This document shows, one piece after another, positions 51,426 to 59,823 of a stretch of 64,000 nucleotides of DNA. Under the pieces are notes generated by a model, which ran no database searches, had not been told where the DNA came from, and worked only from the letters and a program-made list of their open reading frames with translations. Positions within the stretch are counted from its first letter, which is position 1, and each line of letters begins with the position of its first letter. The translations under genes were made by a program, and so were the position numbers. Source of the DNA: Shewanella yunxiaonensis (lineage in GTDB: Bacteria > Pseudomonadota > Gammaproteobacteria > Enterobacterales > Shewanellaceae); NCBI RefSeq assembly GCF_018223345.1, contig NZ_CP073587.1, positions 2,329,001-2,393,000 on the forward strand, written 5' to 3'.

Positions 51426-52311
51426 ACCACTGCTGTCGGCACAAGTGTTCCACAAACCAGTTAAGTGCCTTGCCACATTCCCCTTTTCGCCAGGCCATGT
51501 ACATAGGTAGTGGCGGTCTGGGCACTGCGACCTTGCGCACAACCAGGGTGCCTTCGTCTAATTGTTGACGGATCAGATGCAGCGGTAAAAAGCCGACACC
51601 AGTTCCCTGCTGCTGCAAGCGGACTTTATCAGCCATAGATGACACGCGGATCTGCTGCCGACTGGCAAAAATACCGCTGGAGCGCTGTAACAATGACTGC
51701 GAGCTATCGGCTACGACGATAGAGGGAAACTGCAATAATGCCTCCGACGGAATTTCTGCATCGTGTTGCGCCAAGGGATGCGTTGGCGCTATGGCAAACA
51801 CAAACTCCACTTCCCCCAACTGCTGCAGTTCATATTGCCCCCGAGGTAATTCACCAGAAACGCCAATCGCAATATCGGCACGTCCGGAATATAACGCATC
51901 CCAGCCACCGCCCAACGCCTCTTTAGACAGACTGATTGTGACTTGCTTGCCGAGGTGAGTGAACTCTGCGATAGATTTCATCACGGGCTCGTCCGGCAAA
52001 ATACTGTCCAGTGCCAGCGATACGGCAGTTTCCCAGCCCGTCTCCAACTGTCGCACCGCATCTTCCAGACGTGCAGCGGCTGCCAGAATTTCTCGCCCCT
52101 GCGTCAACACCAACAGCCCCACATCGGTAAGCTGGGCACGTGTGCCCTTACGTTCAAATAATCTGCTGCCGAGATCCTGCTCTAGCTTTTGTACCGTATA
52201 AGTTAATGCTGATGGTACCCGAAAAAGCGACTCGGCAGCCGCTGCGAAACTGCCCTTTTTATCTATGGCATCCAACACCTTAAGTGCATCCAGACTGATC
52301 ACAGGATTCAT
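51415..52311 (-). CDS. LysR-family regulator divergent from doxX/pirin genes
   Basis: The product of about 298 residues has the LysR helix-turn-helix at 5-65 (LDALKVLDAIDKKGSFAAAAESL in pieces) and a substrate-binding domain from about 90. ATG 52311 follows GGAAATTTC. Its neighbours, a DoxX protein and a pirin, mirror the E. coli arrangement of the LysR gene yhaJ beside the pirin gene yhaK, so it may be YhaJ-like and govern the divergent pair. The effector is unknown. Confidence 0.88.
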   Translation of the reverse strand: MNPVISLDALKVLDAIDKKGSFAAAAESLFRVPSALTYTVQKLEQDLGSRLFERKGTRAQLTDVGLLVLTQGREILAAAARLEDAVRQLETGWETAVSLALDSILPDEPVMKSIAEFTHLGKQVTISLSKEALGGGWDALYSGRADIAIGVSGELPRGQYELQQLGEVEFVFAIAPTHPLAQHDAEIPSEALLQFPSIVVADSSQSLLQRSSGIFASRQQIRVSSMADKVRLQQQGTGVGFLPLHLIRQQLDEGTLVVRKVAVPRPPLPMYMAWRKGECGKALNWFVEHLCRQQWFTY

Positions 52312-52459
52312 GAAATTTCCAATATTCAATTTTTTTAAAATTTAACTTCAAAATGTTCCGATTTTCAAGCCGTAATGACCTGGCTAGACTTGCTTTCAAC
52401 GACAGGGAATCTCCCTAAGCCAGATTTAAACAAGATTCAAATTTACTGAGGAAAACATC

Positions 52460-52900
52460 ATGAAAAAACTTATCGCAACGCTCGTTAGCAACAATGCTGG
52501 TTATGCACCACTGATTATGCGTGTGCCTGTCGGTCTGACACTGATGGCTCATGGTAGTCAAAAGCTGTTCGGCATGTTTGGTGGGTATGGTTTGGAAGGT
52601 ACGGGTCAATGGATGGCATCCATCGGTCTGACGCCCGGTTACCTGATGGCATTGCTGGCCGGTTCCGGTGAGTTCTTCGGCGGTCTGTTCCTGTTATTAG
52701 GGCTGCTGTTACGTCCAGCCGCGGCTGTAGTAGCATTCACCATGCTGGTAGCACTGTTTACCGTACATATTCACAACGGTTTGTTTATGGCGAATAACGG
52801 CTATGAATACGCGTTGACATTAGCGGCGATTGCCCTATCCCTGGTCGTGTCTGGTGCGGGTAAGGTATCGCTGGACAATATTATCGCCCGTAAACTTTAA
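52460..52900 (+). CDS. DoxX-family membrane protein
   Basis: A 146-residue protein with four membrane helices. It has APLIMRVPVGLTLMAHGSQKLFG and a Gly-rich GSGEFFGGLFLLLGLLLRP segment typical of DoxX/YqjF. DoxX proteins are linked to quinone or thiol redox balance, but the role here is open. ATG 52460 follows CTGAGGAAAACATC. It is 16 bp upstream of the pirin gene and probably cotranscribed. Confidence 0.9.
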   Translation: MKKLIATLVSNNAGYAPLIMRVPVGLTLMAHGSQKLFGMFGGYGLEGTGQWMASIGLTPGYLMALLAGSGEFFGGLFLLLGLLLRPAAAVVAFTMLVALFTVHIHNGLFMANNGYEYALTLAAIALSLVVSGAGKVSLDNIIARKL

Positions 52901-52916
52901 CTGGGAGGAATTACTG

Positions 52917-53606
52917 ATGATTACTGTAAGAAAAGCCGCTGAACGGGGTCAGGCCGACTTTGGCTGGCTCAAGAGCCGCCACACCTTCTCATTCGGTAAT
53001 TACTACGACCCACGTTATATGGGAGTGTCCGCCCTTAGGGTGATTAACGATGATAGGGTCACCCCCGGACAGGGGTTCGCCACTCACGGGCACCGCGACA
53101 TGGAGATCATCAGCTACGTTATCTCTGGTACGATTGCCCACAAAGACAGCTACGGCCATGTGAAAGACTTGCCCGCAGGAGAGTTTCAGTTGATGTCGGC
53201 CGGCAGTGGCATCTATCACAGTGAGTTCAATCCTTCGGCAACGGAACCTCTGCACTTTCTACAGATCTGGATCCAGCCAGCAATCACTGGCGGTGTCCCT
53301 GGATATCAGCAGAAAGCCTTTGCACAGACTGAAGCGCTTACGGCGGTTGTTACCCCAGATGGTCGCGATGGCACGTTGCAGATAAAACAAGATGTCACCG
53401 TGTATCGTCTGATATTGGCAGCCAGCGAACAACTGACCTTGCCGCTGACAAGCACACGAACTTTGTACCTGCATCTGATTGGCGGCGAGCTGGAACTGAA
53501 TGGTAGCAAGCTTAGCACAAGTGATGGCATCAGTATCACTGATGAACAGCTGCTGACAGTGAACGCCAACAATGATGTGGAAGCACTGGTATTTGACCTA
53601 CCCTAA
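52917..53606 (+). CDS. Pirin-family bicupin protein
   Basis: A 229-residue cytosolic bicupin. The N-terminal cupin has GFATHGHRDMEIISYVISG and HKDSYGH with metal-binding His/His/Glu/His. The C-terminal cupin lacks the full set, as in YhaK. The start at ATG 52917 has GGGAGGAA just before it; the frame extends upstream into doxX without family content. E. coli YhaK is about 233 residues and sits beside yhaJ. Pirins can act as quercetin dioxygenases or redox sensors. A terminator follows. Confidence 0.9.
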   Translation: MITVRKAAERGQADFGWLKSRHTFSFGNYYDPRYMGVSALRVINDDRVTPGQGFATHGHRDMEIISYVISGTIAHKDSYGHVKDLPAGEFQLMSAGSGIYHSEFNPSATEPLHFLQIWIQPAITGGVPGYQQKAFAQTEALTAVVTPDGRDGTLQIKQDVTVYRLILAASEQLTLPLTSTRTLYLHLIGGELELNGSKLSTSDGISITDEQLLTVNANNDVEALVFDLP

Positions 53607-53635
53607 GTCCTCCCAGTGTCATGGGATAACGACGT

Positions 53636-53657
53636 AAAAACCGGCGCAGGCCGGTTT
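53636..53657. terminator. Bidirectional terminator between pirin and GNAT genes
   Basis: AACCGGC-GCA-GGCCGGTT type stem at 53639-53656, with A-run on the left and T6 on the right. Confidence 0.8.
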
Positions 53658-53658
53658 T

Positions 53659-54192
53659 TTATGTAGACGTGGCTACCTTATTATCTGCTAACTTTTCTAC
53701 TAGCGGACAGTACATTAAAAAACTCGTGAGCTGCTGGCCAGATTTTTCTTGATAGCAACGATGGTGGCTGCGAAATCCCTGCCGCTCAAACACGGTTTTA
53801 GATTGCATTGAGGCGTGAGTACTGAGTCTTGGTAATGCTTGCTGAAGCGCCCACAGCTTTACCGTAGTGATCAGCTGTGCCGCTATTCCTCGGCGCTGCC
53901 AGCTCGGTAAAACATATAAACAACTGATGTAACCCGCTTCCCCATACTGGCGTTCCACCTGCACAAAACCAATACAATGATCGCCGCTATCGAGCGCCAG
54001 CCAAGCGGTGCTATGGCGTAAACGCAACTGCCAGTACTTTTCCGAACGCGGGGCACGGGACCAGGCGTTACACTGCGCCGTGGAATAAAAACCACCCGCA
54101 AGAGATTGTACGGATTGATGATAAACGAGTGACACTTCAGCGGCAAAATGCCGGTGTTGTGCATGAGAATAAAGAACCAGGGTCGCTGCCAT
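53659..54192 (-). CDS. GNAT-family N-acetyltransferase
   Basis: A 177-residue GNAT protein. The acetyl-CoA loop is LYVLPSWQRRGIAAQL (Q/RxxGxxG variant, about 94-109), followed by STHASMQSKTVFERQGF, a common GNAT C-terminal motif. Residues 15-75 hold the acceptor-side helices. No substrate can be named. It stands alone between the pirin gene and the dehydrogenase operon. Confidence 0.85.
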   Translation of the reverse strand: MAATLVLYSHAQHRHFAAEVSLVYHQSVQSLAGGFYSTAQCNAWSRAPRSEKYWQLRLRHSTAWLALDSGDHCIGFVQVERQYGEAGYISCLYVLPSWQRRGIAAQLITTVKLWALQQALPRLSTHASMQSKTVFERQGFRSHHRCYQEKSGQQLTSFLMYCPLVEKLADNKVATST

Positions 54193-54308
54193 CCAGCGAA
54201 AACCTCAATAAAGGCTAAAATCGCCTTGATTCTTGCTGGTAACCTCAACAAACGCAAGCAGTTTTCAGTCGTTGAGTCATAATGTTTTCGTTGCGAAACC
54301 GCGAAAAG

Positions 54309-54331
54309 AAAGCCGCCTCTATGGCGGCTTT
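54309..54331 (-). terminator. Terminator of the GMC dehydrogenase operon
   Basis: AAAGCCGCC-TCTA-TGGCGGCTTT stem, 18 bp past the cytochrome subunit stop; on the minus strand the T-run is interrupted (TTTCTTTTC). Confidence 0.75.
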
Positions 54332-54348
54332 CTTAACGGATTACGCGT

Positions 54349-55638
54349 TTATGGCCGGGTAGCATTCATGACGGTTTGCGGAATCGTCTGTCGTACTTTG
54401 GCGACATCCGCCGCGGTGACTGCCGGAGCCTGGTTATTCCAGGCATGACGCACAAAGGTGAGCAACTGTGCCACTTCATCATCGTTAAGCCGCCAACCAA
54501 ACGCTGGCATAGCCAATGCTTCTGGAGCCCCTTTGGTAGACGGTAAACGTGCACCAGCCAGCACCACATGGATTAACCCACTTGGATCTTTGGCATTAAC
54601 CAAGGCATTGCCATCCAGCTTTGGAAATACCCTGGCAGCGCCTTGTCCCTGCGTAAAATGGCAAGCACCACAACTGTCGAGATACAAACGTGCGCCAGAG
54701 TTAATGCCCACTTTGGCACTATCAAGTTCGTCACTGGTTTTCTTGGTAGCAGCGGCAGTCATCGCTAGCGAGTTACCATCTCCAGGCAATGACTTGAGAT
54801 AGTCGGCAATTGCCGCCAGGTCATCCTGACTCAAATAACTGAGACTGTGTTCAATCACTGAGGTCATTTCACCGGCTACGGCAGTAGTATCATTGCGGCC
54901 ATTGGCGAGATAGTCGACAATTTCGGCTTTACTCCAATTTGCCAATGCCCCTTTATCGCCACCTCTCAGACTTGGGGCTGTCCAGATGCCAATTTTGCCG
55001 CCACTGAGGAAGCTATTATCGGATTCATCATAGCCTTTTTCCTGAAAAGCTATGCCTCGTGGACTATGACAGCTGCCACAGTGACCTAATCCTTGTACCA
55101 GATAGGCACCACGATTGAAGCTATCAGACTTGCTGGTTTTAGCCTGATAGGCCTTATCGTTTGCAAACATCCAGTTCCAGAAGCTAATGCCCCAGCGCTG
55201 GTTAAACGGGAAACTTAACGCGGTTTCAGGGGCTTTTTGATCAACCGCAGTAACGCCGTCCATAAAATAGGCGTACAACGCTTTAACATCATCGGCAGTC
55301 AACATGGCATAGTCCGGATAGGGCATTGCCGGATACAAGTTACTGCCATCAGCTCGTTTACCGTGTCTCAACGCTGCATCAAATTGAGCTAGCGTGTAAT
55401 TGCCAATTCCCGCAGTCTTACTTGGCGTAATGTTAGTGGAATAGATTTTCCCAAACGGACTGTCAATTGCTAAACCTCCAGCAAATGGCTTGCCCCCCGG
55501 AATAGAGTGACAAGCGATACAATCCCCTGCGCGGGAAAGATATTCACCCTTGTCGATGGTGGCTTTATCAAAAGCTTGTGCTTCAGTTGTCGCTAACAAG
55601 GCCAACGGCAACAGCATCATGATCAGATTGCGTTTCAT
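54349..55638 (-). CDS. Triheme cytochrome c subunit of membrane dehydrogenase
   Basis: The product has 429 residues and a Sec signal (cleavage after TEAQA, about 22). Three CxxCH haem sites are visible: CIACH at 40-44, CGSCH in the middle and CGACH in the last third. This is the electron-transfer subunit of FAD-GMC dehydrogenases such as gluconate 2-dehydrogenase or FAD-glucose dehydrogenase. It passes electrons to quinone in the inner membrane. It is the last gene of the three-gene unit, 10 bp after the GMC gene. Confidence 0.92.
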   Translation of the reverse strand: MKRNLIMMLLPLALLATTEAQAFDKATIDKGEYLSRAGDCIACHSIPGGKPFAGGLAIDSPFGKIYSTNITPSKTAGIGNYTLAQFDAALRHGKRADGSNLYPAMPYPDYAMLTADDVKALYAYFMDGVTAVDQKAPETALSFPFNQRWGISFWNWMFANDKAYQAKTSKSDSFNRGAYLVQGLGHCGSCHSPRGIAFQEKGYDESDNSFLSGGKIGIWTAPSLRGGDKGALANWSKAEIVDYLANGRNDTTAVAGEMTSVIEHSLSYLSQDDLAAIADYLKSLPGDGNSLAMTAAATKKTSDELDSAKVGINSGARLYLDSCGACHFTQGQGAARVFPKLDGNALVNAKDPSGLIHVVLAGARLPSTKGAPEALAMPAFGWRLNDDEVAQLLTFVRHAWNNQAPAVTAADVAKVRQTIPQTVMNATRP

Positions 55639-55648
55639 CTGCTGCTCC

Positions 55649-57421
55649 TTATGCTTGAACCAATGGGCCGGGATGTTTCAGGTACTGTTCACGGATTGCT
55701 TTGGCTGACCAGTACGCCAATGCTCCAACTAACATTGTCGGGTTGTACTGCAGGTTCTGTGGGAATGAACTTGACCCCAGAACAAAGACGTTATGAACGT
55801 CCCAGCTTTGTTGATAACGATTAAGCACACTCGTTTTGGGATCAGTTCCCATAATCGCCCCACCCACGTTATGGGTAGATTGATAGGGCCGCACATCATA
55901 ATGCGTACCTATGTCCTTAAATGACATTTTTAAAAAGTCAGGATTAAGTCCTTTGGCCAGTGCCCCTACTTTATTCTTCATAAACTGGGTCATGCGCAGA
56001 TCGTTTTCTTTCCAATCAAAGGTCAAACGCAGCAATGGCAAGCCATGATTGTCCTTGTAGTTGGGATCCAAGCTCAAATAACAATCCCGGTAGGACATGT
56101 TGGAACCATGTGAACTAATGGTCATCGAGTGACCATAGTAATCCTTGGCGGCTTTTTTCCAGCCAGTCCCCCAACTAGGTGAGCCCTGAGGCAATGGCAG
56201 ATTACGTATTGGTTGGCCATTGGTTTGCGCCGCCAGCAAATAGGAGCCACCAATAAAGCCTTCTTTAGCGAAATCGATCTGGTTGATAGCAAAATCATCT
56301 ACTGTGGTGGCATTACTGCCGGCACCGATGAAGGGGTTAAACACCTTGTCTTTAAAAAACAATGTTGCTCCGCCCATCATCTGGTAAGCGTAGTTACGAC
56401 CCACTGTGCCAGTATTAGATACCGGGTCGTAAGGCTGACCAATACCTGACAACAACAAGAGTCTCACGTTGTTATACGCAAATGTCCCCACCACCACAAT
56501 CTTCGCGGGCTGGAACACCTCTTCACCATTGCCATCAATATATGTCACACCGATGGCAGTCTTCTTATCATCGGCAAGATTCACCTTGATCACTTCACAG
56601 CCAGTGCGATAAGCAAAATTCTTATGCTGCTTTAGCGCGCCAAGAATCGAGGTTTGAGGTGATGCTTTGGAATAGTTGATACATCCATATCGTTCACAGA
56701 AACCACAGAAGTTACAAGGACCTAACTGCATACCATAAGGATTGGTGTAAGCCTCAGAAGCATTAGATGAGGGCAACGGGAAGGGATGTAATCCCTGCGC
56801 TTTGGCCGCTTCGGTAAACAGATCATCGTTAAGGGTTCGTTTCAGCGGTGGTAATGGATATTCATTGCTTCGAGGTCCTTCAAATGGGTTACCACCTGCT
56901 TGAATTTTGCCATTGATATTGCCCGCTTTTCCGGAAACCCCCAACACTTTATCGAAGAAATCAAAGTGCGGTTCCAGCTCTTCATAACTGACTCCGTAAT
57001 CCTGGATAGTCATGTCCATTGGCATAATATTTTTGCCGAAGGTTTCTTCCACATAACTGCGTAGACGCAGCTCTTCTGGCATTGGACGCCAGGTATGACC
57101 GTTCCAGTGAGTACCGGCCCCGCCGACACCATCACCCGGCAAAAATGAACCGAGATGCCGATAGGGAACTGCGGTTTCCGTCAGACTATGGCGCACGGTG
57201 ATGGTACTTTTAGCTGGCTTCACCATCAACTTGTAACGTACTCCGTAAGTCAGTTCATCTGCCATTTTCGGATACGCGAAATCGGGTACGGTATCACGGT
57301 CTTCGCCACGCTCCAATGCCAACACATTCAGGCCTTCTTGTGCCAGCTCCATGCCCATGATCGCATTGGTCCAGCCCAGCCCAACCAATACAACATCGAC
57401 AGCTTTCTGTTGCTGAGCCAT
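55649..57421 (-). CDS. GMC oxidoreductase, FAD/FeS catalytic subunit
   Basis: The 590-residue catalytic subunit has the FAD Rossmann loop VLVGLGWTNAIMGMELAQEG (about 11-30). A Cys cluster at 236, 239, 242 and 247 (CNFCGFC..C) corresponds to the 3Fe-4S site of FAD-dependent glucose and 2-ketogluconate dehydrogenases. The C-terminus has STHNVGGAIMGTDPKTS (His, Asn) for catalysis. The substrate is unknown; gluconate, 2-ketogluconate, fructose or an alcohol are possible. No signal peptide is seen, so it probably crosses with the Tat-bearing small subunit as a hitchhiker. Confidence 0.92.
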   Translation of the reverse strand: MAQQQKAVDVVLVGLGWTNAIMGMELAQEGLNVLALERGEDRDTVPDFAYPKMADELTYGVRYKLMVKPAKSTITVRHSLTETAVPYRHLGSFLPGDGVGGAGTHWNGHTWRPMPEELRLRSYVEETFGKNIMPMDMTIQDYGVSYEELEPHFDFFDKVLGVSGKAGNINGKIQAGGNPFEGPRSNEYPLPPLKRTLNDDLFTEAAKAQGLHPFPLPSSNASEAYTNPYGMQLGPCNFCGFCERYGCINYSKASPQTSILGALKQHKNFAYRTGCEVIKVNLADDKKTAIGVTYIDGNGEEVFQPAKIVVVGTFAYNNVRLLLLSGIGQPYDPVSNTGTVGRNYAYQMMGGATLFFKDKVFNPFIGAGSNATTVDDFAINQIDFAKEGFIGGSYLLAAQTNGQPIRNLPLPQGSPSWGTGWKKAAKDYYGHSMTISSHGSNMSYRDCYLSLDPNYKDNHGLPLLRLTFDWKENDLRMTQFMKNKVGALAKGLNPDFLKMSFKDIGTHYDVRPYQSTHNVGGAIMGTDPKTSVLNRYQQSWDVHNVFVLGSSSFPQNLQYNPTMLVGALAYWSAKAIREQYLKHPGPLVQA

Positions 57422-57424
57422 AAA

Positions 57425-58129
57425 TTACCCCCTATCACCATTCAGACTAACGGGCCCCATTGGATAGGGAACGTTATGCAAATCCACCCATTCTAGATAG
57501 GAAGCTCGGGCACCTGGGAAGCCAATCATCTTCCACGCCGCCATCTCTTTATTGCCTCCATGCATAGGGTCGGCAAAATAGCCTTCTTTGGTGTTTTGTA
57601 GGAGGAACTCAAAAAACTGTTTAGCACTAACATCCGCCAGGTCAATCTGCCCCAGCTGTAGTTGTGTTAACAGATTATCCTGTTGCTCAGCTGACAGCTC
57701 GGCAAAGGATTTTCCCAGTGTCTTCTGACAATAGCTATCTGTTGCGGCAATACCTTTCTGGTAAGTTTGCGCGGGTGTCAGCGGTGATTGGTATCCAAGT
57801 TCGGCAGGCGCTTCAAAAAATGGCCCCTTCATATACCAATCTTTCGCTTGCCCGAAATCACCTTGCATCTGCCGATCAATAAACACCGGAACATTGGCCT
57901 GTAATGCCCCCGGGCCATTATCATCTGCAGGAATAAGTCGATCACATGCTGCCAGCACAAAGCGCCATTCGGCGTCACTAAAAAATACTGGCTTATATTG
58001 CGCAAGTTCGGGAGCGGCATTGGCATTTGCCGATAGCATTACACCTGTGCCGAGTGCTGAAGCGGAGATCACCCACATTGCGCCTTTTACGAAACGGCGG
58101 CGGGAATCATCTGTTAAATTTGGATCCAT
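57425..58129 (-). CDS. Gluconate 2-dehydrogenase subunit 3-like small subunit, Tat signal
   Basis: A 234-residue protein with a twin-arginine signal: SRRRFVKG at about 9-16, then a hydrophobic stretch and ANANA cleavage region near 40. The rest is the small-subunit fold of gluconate dehydrogenases (PADDNGPGALQANVPVFID and DPMHGGNKEMAAWKMIGFPGA). It is the first gene of the operon and likely carries the folded catalytic subunit across the membrane. GGAACTCC precedes the ATG. A palindrome lies about 35-55 bp upstream. Confidence 0.92.
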   Translation of the reverse strand: MDPNLTDDSRRRFVKGAMWVISASALGTGVMLSANANAAPELAQYKPVFFSDAEWRFVLAACDRLIPADDNGPGALQANVPVFIDRQMQGDFGQAKDWYMKGPFFEAPAELGYQSPLTPAQTYQKGIAATDSYCQKTLGKSFAELSAEQQDNLLTQLQLGQIDLADVSAKQFFEFLLQNTKEGYFADPMHGGNKEMAAWKMIGFPGARASYLEWVDLHNVPYPMGPVSLNGDRG

Positions 58130-58162
58130 AGGAACTCCTGTGTGCCCTGATACGACGTCACA

Positions 58163-58185
58163 TTTGCCTGTACACTTCAGGCAAA
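58163..58185. promoter_or_regulatory. Candidate operator of the GMC dehydrogenase operon
   Basis: TTTGCCTG (58163-58170) and CAGGCAAA (58178-58185) are perfect inverted arms with a 7-bp gap, 34-56 bp upstream of the operon start. It may be a repressor site or a leader hairpin; no regulator gene is adjacent. Confidence 0.5.
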
Positions 58186-58673
58186 CGCTCTGTCGGCAGT
58201 CGTTAGGCGAAATCCATATGGATCAGTCGATAGTTACGGCATGCATCCTAATTACAGAGCAGCGAAAAAACGTTTGTCTGACCAAGCCGGGCCAATGCTG
58301 CTATGCACCACTGATGAATCATTAAGAAGTTTATCTTTTCGAAAAATCCAGAGTCATAGGAAAAGAAGCTTCCGCTGTACCATCAAAAAAAGCGACATAG
58401 TTCAAAAATTGAAATTTCATATCATCTTATTTATTGATGTTCTGCAGTGCCCGCGTATTATCTGTTGCAACATGCCGATAGTTCAATCCATTGCAACATG
58501 AAAATATGTTATCAGTGTATTTCCTAAAACGAATAACCAGTGATATAGCATAATTGCAGTTAATTCGTCGAAGGATGATGGCATTTTTGAAGGATAAAAA
58601 AACAGCACCCAACGTTGAAACAGCGCCCACCAATTCGTGATAGGGAACTTAGTTTACTGTTTTAATCGTTAAA

Positions 58674-58715
58674 TAAAAAACACCCGACAATCGTGGAAGC
58701 GTTATTGCCGGGTGT
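58674..58715 (-). terminator. Terminator of the NrfJ-like gene
   Basis: ACACCCGACAAT (58680-58691) pairs with ATTGCCGGGTGT (58704-58715); on the minus strand it is followed by T6. Confidence 0.85.
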
Positions 58716-58741
58716 GTTGGAATTTTTGTGGTGAACAAAAA

Positions 58742-59044
58742 CTATTTCTTGGCGATCTCACCAACAAACATCAGTTTGTCAAAAGTACGTTTCAGCGTTT
58801 TACTAGTGAAGTTGCTCATCCACATCTGTTCGACCATCTGCACTTTGTCGCCTTTTTCCACTTTAACCTGAGGACCGGCAGCCCAGAAAGTGGTGTCACC
58901 TTCTTTCACTTGAACGTAGGTATAGCCACCGCTGTCCATCGTATCCAGAATAGTACCTTCATGCACTTTGCCCATGGCCCATGCTGAGGTTGCAATACCG
59001 AAAACCATTGCCGCAGCTGCCAGGATTTTTGCCAGTTTTACCAT
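58742..59044 (-). CDS. NrfJ-related small exported protein
   Basis: A 100-residue protein with a Sec signal (cleavage after TSAWA, about 23). The mature part is a small beta-barrel, GKVHEGTILDTMDSGGYTYVQV then TTFWAAGPQVKVEKGDKVQM, of the type found next to nitrite-reductase genes and called NrfJ-related. No nrf genes lie here. ATG 59044 follows AGGA by ten bases. Function is unknown. Confidence 0.75.
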   Translation of the reverse strand: MVKLAKILAAAAMVFGIATSAWAMGKVHEGTILDTMDSGGYTYVQVKEGDTTFWAAGPQVKVEKGDKVQMVEQMWMSNFTSKTLKRTFDKLMFVGEIAKK

Positions 59045-59139
59045 GTGAATCAATTCCTGTTGTCAATAAAACCGAATGCCATTAAATCACGGCTTACTTC
59101 ATAAATCACTAATAGGTGTCACACTTTTATCGCATCGTC

Positions 59140-59349
59140 TCATTTTAGCAATGGCCTTAACATCCCTTCCAAGCCATTGAGTTTCACTTCGTATATCAGA
59201 GCCAATTGCTGACCCAGCTTTCCGGGGGGGAAACCGCGAGAATGAAACCACACCAGATAGGGCTCAGGTAACTCCAGCAGTTTGCGACCGGCATACTTAC
59301 CAAAAGGCATCGTCTGATTGATTGCTTCTAACAGTAATTGCTGATCCAT
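59140..59349 (-). CDS. DUF3820 family small protein
   Basis: The 69-residue product matches the DUF3820 family (putative quorum-sensing-regulated virulence factor type). It has MPFGKYAGRKLLELPEPYLVWF and GKLGQQLALIYEVKLNGLE (both in pieces). The function is not established. It is followed by an 85-bp gap and the NrfJ-like gene on the same strand. RBS AAGGAT precedes ATG 59349. Confidence 0.85.
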   Translation of the reverse strand: MDQQLLLEAINQTMPFGKYAGRKLLELPEPYLVWFHSRGFPPGKLGQQLALIYEVKLNGLEGMLRPLLK

Positions 59350-59823
59350 TATTTATCCTTGAGAACATGCTTCAAAAATGATCATGATCTCAATACCGCA
59401 CGGCATGTGATCTTAATCATCAATAACTTAGCCAATAAATCCCAACCTATTTATAATATTTTTTTATATATAAACTAATTTTTTAGTTCCAAATGAATTA
59501 AAAAATACGGCTTTTATATAACTATTGCAGCACCGTAACAAATCATAGCGAGTTTATGACAGTGTCAAACTACTCAACATATTGATTATATTATTTTTTT
59601 AGTCTGATGTTGCAGCTTTTTAGCCGTGTGTCATATTTACGGCGCGCCATAGTATAACGCCAAAATAATGACGACAAACTTTATGATAATTTATCTATAA
59701 ATCATATACTTGACTGAAAAAACTTTACATTTAACATTAGATTTAACAAGTCAATTAATATGCCGGTCGCGCTACTTACAGGGTTGTCTCGTAAGTTCCG
59801 CAACTACAGGTGAGGAACGGATT
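59350..59823. other. 474-bp AT-rich leader of the ParA pair
   Basis: The region 59350-59780 is strongly A/T-rich with A/T tracts, and contains the direct repeat ATTTAACA at 59729-59736 and 59741-59748. The arms CTTGACT (59709-59715) and AAGTCAA (59748-59754) flank it as imperfect inverted arms. No other gene is seen. Confidence 0.55.
59729..59748. promoter_or_regulatory. Candidate operator: direct repeats upstream of the ParA pair
   Basis: ATTTAACA is repeated with a 12-bp period, about 76-95 bp before the parA start, and lies between the inverted arms TTGACT (59710) and AGTCAA (59749). Ribbon-helix-helix regulators of par operons bind such short tandem boxes. Confidence 0.4.

Larger units (their letters stand above)
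58130..58741. other. 612-bp intergenic region between dehydrogenase operon and NrfJ-like gene
   Basis: This region holds the dehydrogenase promoter side, including the palindrome at 58163-58185. A direct repeat TTGCAACATG occurs at 58465-58474 and 58491-58500. The terminator of the NrfJ-like gene is at 58674-58715. Frames present are short and of poor composition, and I see no gene. Confidence 0.55.

Noticed and set aside
58427-58633. A 68-codon minus-strand frame in the dehydrogenase/NrfJ gap
   Set aside because: No ribosome site, no family features, and it lies over the direct repeat; treated as chance.
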